This document shows positions 57,257-64,000 of a stretch of DNA of 64,000 nt, in pieces (the stretch's first letter is position 1; the number at the start of each line of letters is the position of its first letter). The notes under the pieces were generated by a model. The model was not told where the DNA came from and did not search any database. It saw only the letters and a program-made list of their open reading frames with translations. This stretch comes from JAZKFT01 sp965246935 (GTDB lineage Bacteria; Bacteroidota; Bacteroidia; Chitinophagales; Chitinophagaceae), in contig CBDFGC010000007.1 of assembly GCA_965246935.1 (NCBI GenBank), positions 62,001 to 126,000 on the forward strand, given 5' to 3'. A program made the translations under genes and the position numbers.

Positions 57257-60200
57257 ATGAAGCGATATCTCTTTTCTGTTTTTCTGCTGTTACAATGCGG
57301 CTGGATGGTGGCACAAAACACCCGCATTGTTACCGATCCCGGCCAGGCCTTTCTGCAGGCACGGGACGATTTTTACAACGAACGCTATGGATTAGCCTAC
57401 CCGGTGTTTCAGCAATTAAAAAAAGAAAGGCTTCCGGCCGATGCTACTTCTGATTATCTAAGGAGCCAGGAACTGGAGTTTTACAACGTTGCTTCTGCCT
57501 TGATGCTGCGGGAGGATGGTGCGGATATACGGGCAACCAATTTCTTAGGTACCAGTACCAATGATGTACTGGATCCGCAATTGAATTACTACCTTGGCAG
57601 CTATTATTTTTCTAAAAGCAGGTTTGAAGAGGCAGCGAACAGTTTTGAAAAATCAGGAATCGACAACCTGACGAATGCCCAGATTGCACGCAAGAATTTT
57701 GAAGAAGGCTATAGCTATTTTACCCAGCAGAAATATGCACAGGCAAAGCCGTTGCTGAATTCTGTACGGCAAATACTTACCGATCCCAATTATGTAGATG
57801 CCAATTATTACTACGGCTTTATTGCCTTCCGGGATAAAAATTACCGGGATGCATTGCAGAGTTTTCAGTTAGTAGAGAGTAAAGGCAAATACCTCAACCT
57901 GGTACCATTTTACATAACCCAGATCTATTATTTCCAGGGGCAAAAAGACAAAGCCATTGAGGCCGGCGAAAAGGCCATGAAGCAGGGCAGCCAGGTGTAC
58001 GATCTGGAATTGAGCCAGTTGCTGGGACATGCGTATTTTGAAAAAGGACAGTACACTCAAGCACAACCCTTGCTGGAAAAATATGTAAATGGTAGCAAAA
58101 AAGTACGCCGGGAAGATGTGTATGAATTGTCATTTTGCTATTACCAGGCAAACCAGTTGGCCAAAGCTATTATGGGCTTTAAGCAACTGAGCAGCGGCCA
58201 GGATACATTGAGCCAGAATGCCATGTATTTGTTAGGGGATGCTTACCTGAAAACCGGAAATAAAAAAGAGGCACGTAATGCTTTTCTGTTTTGCAGCACC
58301 AACAGCAGCAATGCCAGACAGAAAGAAATCTCTACTTTTTTATATGGCAAACTGAGCTACGAGTTAGGCTTTGATAACGAAGCCCTGACAGCCTTGAAAA
58401 ATTACAGCACCCGCTATCGGAACGGTGAATATGCCGCCGAGGCAAACGATTTACTGGTAAGTGTTCTGGCGAATACAAACAATTACAAAGATGCCTTAAC
58501 CCTGTACGAAAGCCTGCCCAACAAAAGCGAAAACAACAAGCGGTTGTATCCCCGCATTTTATACAACCGGGCACAGGAATTACTCAACGACCAGCAGTTA
58601 AATCCCGCAGATAATTTATTGGCTAAGGCAGAAGGCAGCGAATACAACAGCAGCCTGTTGCCGCTGATTCATTTCTGGCGTGGCGAAATCGCTTTCCGTA
58701 CCGACCGTACCGAAGATGCTGTTACGCATCTGGATCAATACCTGAAAAATGCTACTTCACTCGGAGATGCAAACATTTCGAATGCACATTATATTTTAGG
58801 ATATGCCGCTATGCGAAATGGAGATTATAGAGTGGCATCTACCCATTTTCAGCAGGTAAAAACCGGCGCTACGGCTTTAACGCAGGATGCCGATGCCCGG
58901 CTGGCAGACAGCTATTATATGCAAAAAGATTTCAGCCGGGCACTGACATTATACAACAGTCTTATTACCAATCGTGGCGCCGCCGCTGATTATGCTGTTT
59001 ACCAGAAAGCCATGATTGCAGGCGCCCAAAACCATAGTGCCGAAAAAATTAGCCTGATGCGGAGCATTGAAACGAGCTATCCTGCTTCGGCTTATTACGG
59101 TAATTCCCAATTGGAAATAGCCAATACCTATTTAGCTGACGAAAAATTTAGAGATGCTTTGCTGCCACTTCAAAAACTGATAGATGCAAAGAATACCGAA
59201 GCCTTAAAACCACAGGCCTATTTAAAAACAGGATTGGCACAATATAATTTAAATAAAAATAACGAAGCGTTGGCTGCTTTCAAAACCTTATTGAATAAGT
59301 ATCCGCAAAGCCCTGAAAGCGAAGATGCCATTGATAATATCCGGAATATTTTTATTGAGCAGGGCAAACCGGATGAGTATGTTCAATTTGTGCGGAGTGC
59401 CGGTAAAAACATCTCCAATTCGGAAGCCGATTCGCTCACCTACACATCAGCATATTTACAATTAAGCAATGGCAATAAAGACAAGGCATTGGAAGGCTTT
59501 ACCAAATACCTGCAGCAATACGCAACTGGCCGGTACATTATTGAGGCCAACTGGTACGCAGGAGAGTTATTAGAAGAAAAGAAGGACATGTCGAATGCCA
59601 TTGCCCGTTACACTTTCGTGGCCGATAAAGCGCCGAACCAGTTTGCCGAAAAATCAATACTGGCCGTAGCCCGCTACAATTATTTTGATATTAAGAATTA
59701 TGCAACGGCTGCTACTTATTACCAAAAGCTAAAAGATTACAGCAGCAACGAAGCTAATAAGCTAGAAGCAAGCCGGGGGTTACTGCGCTGCCAGTACCAG
59801 TTGGGCCAGTGGGCGGAAGCAGCACCGGTTGCCCAGGAAATTTTGAAGAATAAATCAGCCGGCAACGACGATAAAATTTTTGCCTATATGATTACCGGTA
59901 AAAATGCGCAGGCCCAGAATGATTGTGCCGCTGCCATTACCGCCTTTAAAAATGTAACCACGTTAAGCAAAGCCGAATATGGGGCAGAAGCCCGTTACCA
60001 GATTGCGGCTTGCCAGTACACGCAGAACAAATTAGCGGATGCCGAAAAAGCAGCATTTGAAGTCATCAACAAAGCCGGTTCGTACGAACTGTGGGTAACG
60101 AAAGCCTACATTTTGCTGGGCGATATTTACCTGAAGCAGAAAGATTATTTCAATGCAAAAGCAACCTACAAAAGTGTAAGTGAAAATGCTAATATGAACG

Positions 60201-60277
60201 ATTTAAAGCAGGAAGCGTTGGCAAAGTACAAAGTAGCAGAAAACGAAGAAGCAGCGAGCAGTAAGGTGGGTGGGTAG
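57257..60277 (+). CDS. Large secreted tetratricopeptide-repeat protein
   Basis: A 1006-residue protein with a signal peptide (MKRYLFSVFLLLQCGWMVAQ). The remainder is almost all TPR-like helix pairs (for instance ALKPQAYLKTGLAQYNLNK, LPLQKLIDAKNTEALKPQ, SILAVARYNYFDIKNYATA), probably 20 or more. Such periplasmic or outer-membrane TPR proteins are common in Bacteroidota and may scaffold surface machinery. The following beta-barrel gene (61667) is a possible partner, with an unrelated gene in between. Confidence 0.85.
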   Translation: MKRYLFSVFLLLQCGWMVAQNTRIVTDPGQAFLQARDDFYNERYGLAYPVFQQLKKERLPADATSDYLRSQELEFYNVASALMLREDGADIRATNFLGTSTNDVLDPQLNYYLGSYYFSKSRFEEAANSFEKSGIDNLTNAQIARKNFEEGYSYFTQQKYAQAKPLLNSVRQILTDPNYVDANYYYGFIAFRDKNYRDALQSFQLVESKGKYLNLVPFYITQIYYFQGQKDKAIEAGEKAMKQGSQVYDLELSQLLGHAYFEKGQYTQAQPLLEKYVNGSKKVRREDVYELSFCYYQANQLAKAIMGFKQLSSGQDTLSQNAMYLLGDAYLKTGNKKEARNAFLFCSTNSSNARQKEISTFLYGKLSYELGFDNEALTALKNYSTRYRNGEYAAEANDLLVSVLANTNNYKDALTLYESLPNKSENNKRLYPRILYNRAQELLNDQQLNPADNLLAKAEGSEYNSSLLPLIHFWRGEIAFRTDRTEDAVTHLDQYLKNATSLGDANISNAHYILGYAAMRNGDYRVASTHFQQVKTGATALTQDADARLADSYYMQKDFSRALTLYNSLITNRGAAADYAVYQKAMIAGAQNHSAEKISLMRSIETSYPASAYYGNSQLEIANTYLADEKFRDALLPLQKLIDAKNTEALKPQAYLKTGLAQYNLNKNNEALAAFKTLLNKYPQSPESEDAIDNIRNIFIEQGKPDEYVQFVRSAGKNISNSEADSLTYTSAYLQLSNGNKDKALEGFTKYLQQYATGRYIIEANWYAGELLEEKKDMSNAIARYTFVADKAPNQFAEKSILAVARYNYFDIKNYATAATYYQKLKDYSSNEANKLEASRGLLRCQYQLGQWAEAAPVAQEILKNKSAGNDDKIFAYMITGKNAQAQNDCAAAITAFKNVTTLSKAEYGAEARYQIAACQYTQNKLADAEKAAFEVINKAGSYELWVTKAYILLGDIYLKQKDYFNAKATYKSVSENANMNDLKQEALAKYKVAENEEAASSKVGG

Positions 60278-60338
60278 AGACGCCATGCTGGCGTCTCCAC
60301 TGGCGTAAATGGATGCTGTTCTTACATTGTCGGTTTTC

Positions 60339-60451
60339 ACATCACGGATAAGCTCTTTGATCAGTTTTTTATGGGCCAGGCAATTGTACAAGAAAAGGAC
60401 TTCGGTGGCGTTGGCACCGTTCAAATTAGAATATTTATTAAGCACTCATAA
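60339..60451 (-). repeat. Dispersed ~113-bp repeat, copy 4
   Basis: It matches copy 1 at 12795-12907 over the whole length in the same orientation, without the palindromic insert. The gap 60278-60696 has otherwise only a short GACGCCA-TGCTGGCGTC hairpin just after the TPR gene. Confidence 0.6.
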
Positions 60452-60696
60452 GTTTGAACTTTCCACACGCTTGCGCCGGACGCTATCCGGTGCATAGCTT
60501 TTACTTATTTTCGGTTTTCACGAATGTTGAACATAAGTAACAAGCCAGCACAGGGCAGGAGCCCTGCGCCAATTATGAGGGCATTTATTTACCATTGGCC
60601 TTCTTAAAGTCACTATCAGTGAAGCACACTGGTAATGCAACAATTTAAAGAGATTAATTATGTCTCAAATCGGAATTTTATAAATCAATAAATCAG

Positions 60697-61455
60697 TTGA
60701 TGCGGCGCTTAATACTTTTATCATCTATTTTAATATTATCGCAAATTCCTTTATTTGCACAAACAACAATTGAGCAGACTTATGATGGAGGTTGGGCATC
60801 GACCTTCTGGAAATTTGAGTTTACAAAAGATGGAAAATTTAAACGGACATCAAGAGGTCATTTTGGAAATACTGTTAAGACAGGAAAGTATAAAATTTTT
60901 AAAGACACGCTTGAGATTACAGAAGGTTATCAAAATACTGCGGGTACAATTAATCAATTTTATTTAATTCAAGAAGACTCGTGTATTGTAGATATTAGAT
61001 TGAGATATGCATATTGCATCTTAGATAAAAATCAGAAATGGCAATATGAGGATGAAAGAAAAAGAGAAATAAAATATCCACAAACAACAACAAACAATTC
61101 AGAACTTATTAAAGATTTGGATTCAGTTTTAAGCATTTGTTTTAATTCTCCTATAGTAACTAAGCATTATAAGTTTGACTTGTATAAAGAACGGCAGCCC
61201 TTTATTCGTCCATATTACGAATTGAACGAAGCGTCCCAAAGAAAATTCACTATTGGAGGTAAAGAACCAATTTTTAAGAAGAAAGAAAATGATAATAAAG
61301 ATTTCTTTATTGAGATTTCAGACATCAATCAAAATTCAGATGAAATAAACGTTGAATTTAAAATTCGTAAAGAAGTGGTAACGTTTTTAGCGTATTTCAA
61401 TAAAAAAGCCGGAAAGTGGGCTTTAATGGGTGATATTTCTGAATATAACTTTTAA
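60697..61455 (+). CDS. Exported protein of unknown function, AT-rich
   Basis: A 252-residue protein with a signal peptide (RRLILLSSILILSQIPLFA). The mature part begins TTIEQTYDGGWASTFWKFEF and has lipocalin-like beta segments (FKRTSRGHFGNTVKTGKYKI), then a mixed region with SELIKDLDSVLSI. No family is recognised. Its codons are clearly richer in A and T than those of the flanking TPR and beta-barrel genes, suggesting later acquisition. Confidence 0.6.
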   Translation: MMRRLILLSSILILSQIPLFAQTTIEQTYDGGWASTFWKFEFTKDGKFKRTSRGHFGNTVKTGKYKIFKDTLEITEGYQNTAGTINQFYLIQEDSCIVDIRLRYAYCILDKNQKWQYEDERKREIKYPQTTTNNSELIKDLDSVLSICFNSPIVTKHYKFDLYKERQPFIRPYYELNEASQRKFTIGGKEPIFKKKENDNKDFFIEISDINQNSDEINVEFKIRKEVVTFLAYFNKKAGKWALMGDISEYNF

Positions 61456-61666
61456 GTAGACTTATTAAGAAGTAAATATTCTTACAATAGTTTGCTTATG
61501 GTCAACTGGAATAAGTTGAATTTAGCAAACCTTGTGAACAATTAATAAAACGCACATTAAAGCCGCTGCATTTTAGAATGCACAATGAAACAAAAAATAA
61601 AAGAATCGACCATTCCGGTTCGTGAAGTCACGAACCGGTGCGGCGGAAAAGTAAACACAAAAAAAC

Positions 61667-63310
61667 ATGAATCTCAAAATAATCTTAGCCTTAGCACTTG
61701 TAGGAATAGCTGTTATTGTTACTGCCCAGGGTGTTGTTGTTACCGGCCAGGATACTACCCGTAAGAAAACCGTTGAAATCACTTCTTCCTTTAAGCCAAC
61801 ACTCATCCCTTCGGCCAAAATCAATTTCAACCCATCGGCTTCATTAGGCGACACGGTGCGGCCACGGCTGGCGTATAGTGTGCCGGTGCAAAATCTGCAA
61901 TTCAATATTTATCCCGCTAACCTGAAGCCTGCCACCCTGCAGCCGGATACATCCATGCCATATGCAAATAATGGTTTCATCAAAGCCGGGTTTGGTAATT
62001 TTTCAACACCGTATGTAGCGGCTGGTATTTCGTTTGGTGATGGCCGTAAAAGTTCCGGTGCTATTACGGCCGATTATATTTCTTCCAAAGGCAAGCGGGC
62101 ATTTCAGCAATATAACAAATTTGGTTTCCGGGGCGATGGACTATTTGCCGCAGGCACAGACCACAAACTGAAATTAGGCGCCGGTGTAAGCCAGTATGCA
62201 ACCCACCGCTACGGCTTTTTACCTGATACACTTAAAACATTTACCAAGGACAATTTGCTGCAACGGTTTTACACCTACAATGTATCTGCCGAACTAAGCA
62301 ATAATACACCAACGAGCTTTGGTTTGCTGTACGCACCGGCCGTAAATATTTGGCTGTTCAATGATAACCGGGATGGCAAAGAATCACACATCAATTACAA
62401 CCTGCCGCTACAGGTGAACATACAGAACAATATACGTTTTGGCCTGGCTTTACAAGGTGAGCTGGTAAAATACAACGCACCTAAAAATATATCTGTTAGC
62501 AATAATGTGGTTAGTGTAGCGCCTTCACTTACGTTTCTTACCGAGATATTTAAACTAAAAGCGGGTGTTACGCCTTCCTGGGATAACAGCCGGTTTAAGT
62601 TGTTGCCTGATTTTAGTGTAGAAGCCAAAATACCGGAACAACCGTTTGTGGGCATCGCCGGTTTGCGTGGGTTTTACGAAATAAACAGTTATCGCAATCT
62701 GACCCAATTCAATCCGTTTATTGCACAGCCATCGAATATTTTTAATACCCGGAACACTGAGTTCTATGCAGGGATAAAAGGCAATGGTGGTACTCATTTC
62801 AGTTACCTGGCCAATGTGGGTTATGTTCAGCGGAAAGGAGTCGCCCTGTTTATAAACGATACCTCACAATACGGTAATACATACCGGGCAGTTCGGGAAG
62901 AACAAATTAATTCCATCCGGCTGCATGGCGAATTAAGTTACCAGAATGCAGATAAACTATACTGGAACAATTCCTTTAATGCTCAAACCTTCGGCGGCCT
63001 GAAAACCTACGATAAAGCATATGGGCTAATACCGCTGGAAATTCAAAGCCATGCCAGGGTAAAGGTGCAGGATAATCTGTACCTGACTGCTGATCTTTAT
63101 TATTTTGAAGGTAACTGGTATAAAAGCAAAAGAGGCCAGGATAAAACCGGCACTGCCGTTGACCTGAATGTGGGTATGGAATTGAAAGTGTACAAAAATG
63201 TGAGTATCTGGCTGCAATTCAACAACCTGCTCAATAGTACGTATCAGCGCTGGAACCAATACCCGGTGTTAGGTTTCCAGGCTTTGGGGGGGGCAAAAGT
63301 GACGTTTTAG
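61667..63310 (+). CDS. Outer-membrane beta-barrel protein (plug-less TonB-receptor-like)
   Basis: A 547-residue protein with a signal peptide (MNLKIILALALVGIAVIVTA). The mature N-terminus VEITSSFKPTLIPSAKINF is followed by many amphipathic strands (NNGFIKAGFGNFSTPYVAAG, YKSKRGQDKTGTAVDLNVGM) and a C-terminal VLGFQALGGAKVTF with terminal Phe, as required for barrel insertion. It resembles the C-terminal barrel of TonB receptors without a plug. It may work with the TPR protein. Confidence 0.8.
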   Translation: MNLKIILALALVGIAVIVTAQGVVVTGQDTTRKKTVEITSSFKPTLIPSAKINFNPSASLGDTVRPRLAYSVPVQNLQFNIYPANLKPATLQPDTSMPYANNGFIKAGFGNFSTPYVAAGISFGDGRKSSGAITADYISSKGKRAFQQYNKFGFRGDGLFAAGTDHKLKLGAGVSQYATHRYGFLPDTLKTFTKDNLLQRFYTYNVSAELSNNTPTSFGLLYAPAVNIWLFNDNRDGKESHINYNLPLQVNIQNNIRFGLALQGELVKYNAPKNISVSNNVVSVAPSLTFLTEIFKLKAGVTPSWDNSRFKLLPDFSVEAKIPEQPFVGIAGLRGFYEINSYRNLTQFNPFIAQPSNIFNTRNTEFYAGIKGNGGTHFSYLANVGYVQRKGVALFINDTSQYGNTYRAVREEQINSIRLHGELSYQNADKLYWNNSFNAQTFGGLKTYDKAYGLIPLEIQSHARVKVQDNLYLTADLYYFEGNWYKSKRGQDKTGTAVDLNVGMELKVYKNVSIWLQFNNLLNSTYQRWNQYPVLGFQALGGAKVTF

Positions 63311-63361
63311 ATAAAGCGGTCTTGAAACGGTTATCATCGCTCAAACAAAGCAGCAGCCAAC

Positions 63362-64000
63362 ATGCACGACCAATTTATCAGAGCCATCCTTTCCGATAAG
63401 ACGATAGCTGCCGATTATTTCCGGCAGTATCTTCCCAAAACCGTCAGCACCCAATTAGACTTTACAACGCTGGTGCATTTGCCGGATACGTACCTTTCGG
63501 AGGAGCTACAAAAAACCATGTCGGATATTGTGTATGAATGCCATAGGAAAAATGGGGCAGACGCTATAAAAGTGAGCCTGCTGGTGGAACACAAAAGCTA
63601 CCCCGACAAATACACACCCATACAGATCGGCAGCTATATCTTTTCTGCCCTCCAAAAACAGGTGGCCAATAACGAGGCACTTACTGTGGTGATACCTGTA
63701 CTGCTATATCATGGCAAGGGTAAATGGCAATACCAAACACTGGCTGGCTTGTTTGAGCGCCTGGAACCGGAATGGAAGCGGTTCCTGCCAGACTTTACCT
63801 ACATTTATAACAACTTAGGCGAGGTGCCGGATACGGAGGTGGAAGCATTAAACAACAAATTTTTAGCAGCATCTTTGCTGGCATTAAAACATGCTTTTGA
63901 AAAAGACTGGCTGGAACAAAATGCGTTGCGGATGCTGACTTTAACGGGCAATGCACCTGATCATTTGCACAAGCCATTTGTCATTTACCTTTTTGGCAGA
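63362..64000 (+). CDS. Rpn-family putative transposase/nuclease (PD-(D/E)XK), cut by window edge
   Basis: A frame open to the right end (213 codons): MHDQFIRAILSDKTIAADYF, LPDTYLSEELQKTMSDIVYE, then VSLLVEHKSYPDKYTPIQIG and LTVVIPVLLYHGKGKWQ. The D-(x)n-E-x-K pattern (SDIVY, LVEHKS) and the YHG motif are typical of the Rpn/YhgA-like recombination-promoting nucleases. The C-terminal part is not in the window. Confidence 0.9.
   Translation, partial: MHDQFIRAILSDKTIAADYFRQYLPKTVSTQLDFTTLVHLPDTYLSEELQKTMSDIVYECHRKNGADAIKVSLLVEHKSYPDKYTPIQIGSYIFSALQKQVANNEALTVVIPVLLYHGKGKWQYQTLAGLFERLEPEWKRFLPDFTYIYNNLGEVPDTEVEALNNKFLAASLLALKHAFEKDWLEQNALRMLTLTGNAPDHLHKPFVIYLFGR

Noticed and set aside
57257..60277. 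A second signal of coiled-coil or SMC-like ATPase in the long TPR gene
   Set aside because: No Walker motifs are seen; helix pairs with TPR spacing explain the whole protein.

Overview
The window looks like chromosomal DNA of a Bacteroidota bacterium, most likely a Chitinophagaceae relative. This rests on gene content (type B L31, DUF6766, DUF6934, choice-of-anchor J lipoproteins, plug-less beta-barrels, UmuDC, SplB and PA0069-type radical SAM proteins), on promoters of the Bacteroidota TTTG / TAnnTTTG type before rpmE2, rpsU and rpsL, on the general lack of Shine-Dalgarno sequences, and on many small palindromic intergenic repeats. Most of the window is ordinary housekeeping DNA.

Layout. 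0-10.4 kb: a truncated acyltransferase, an arginyl/leucyl-tRNA protein transferase-like gene, thioredoxin, DUF445, CinA, DUF6766, an outer-membrane transporter-like protein, then a DNA-damage block (umuC, umuD with a palindromic operator candidate, a 2H phosphoesterase and a radical SAM protein). 10.5-19.5 kb: an RNA-repair island, the most interesting part. It holds a structured leader with two terminators, a Ro60/Rsr (TROVE) gene, three Y-RNA-like genes, a DRB0094-type RNA ligase, an array of eight linear tRNA or tRNA-like genes plus a permuted tRNA(Lys)-like gene, an AAA ATPase, an unknown basic protein and rtcB (with an apparent frameshift). A second, decayed rtcB fragment lies at 22.6 kb. 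19.6-30.6 kb: an SDR gene and Crp-type regulator, YdeI-like protein, a pair of proteins sharing an N-terminal domain, spore-photoproduct-lyase-like protein, TlpA-type thioredoxin, HAD phosphatase, a Cys/Met PLP enzyme, and a hicBA cassette bracketed by 35-bp direct repeats. 30.8-49.2 kb: cysS, ABC ATPase, YraN, RNase HI, exported proteins, acyl-CoA carboxylase, L31, GlmU-like protein, membrane protein, rsmG, glycosyltransferases, riboflavin synthase, rpsU and xerD. 49.2-64 kb: DUF6934 pair, rpsG, rpsL, ilvE, RdgB, thioesterase, IS3 remnant, aat, clpS, a large TPR protein with a beta-barrel partner, and a truncated Rpn-type nuclease.

How the island may work. Rsr binds Y RNAs, and in known bacteria Rsr genes sit beside Y RNAs and RtcB. 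Four RNAs here share a motif: a 5' strand TGYCGTA opposite a 9-nt strand ending TTRC, with a covarying Y-R pair, between two helices. In two of them the tRNA acceptor stem is circularly permuted: the 3' half comes first, a 16-nt spacer follows, then the 5' half. One (15441-15585) contains everything needed for a complete tRNA(Lys, CUU) cloverleaf. It is either a Y RNA with an unusually complete tRNA mimic or a permuted tRNA gene encoded next to two RNA ligases. The linear tRNA array includes genes with unusual anticodon loops, and one whose anticodon loop is interrupted by a palindromic element that also occurs elsewhere in the window. A role in tRNA damage, repair or decoying is an inference.

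All folding and homology statements were made by eye; no alignment, covariance or database search was run.
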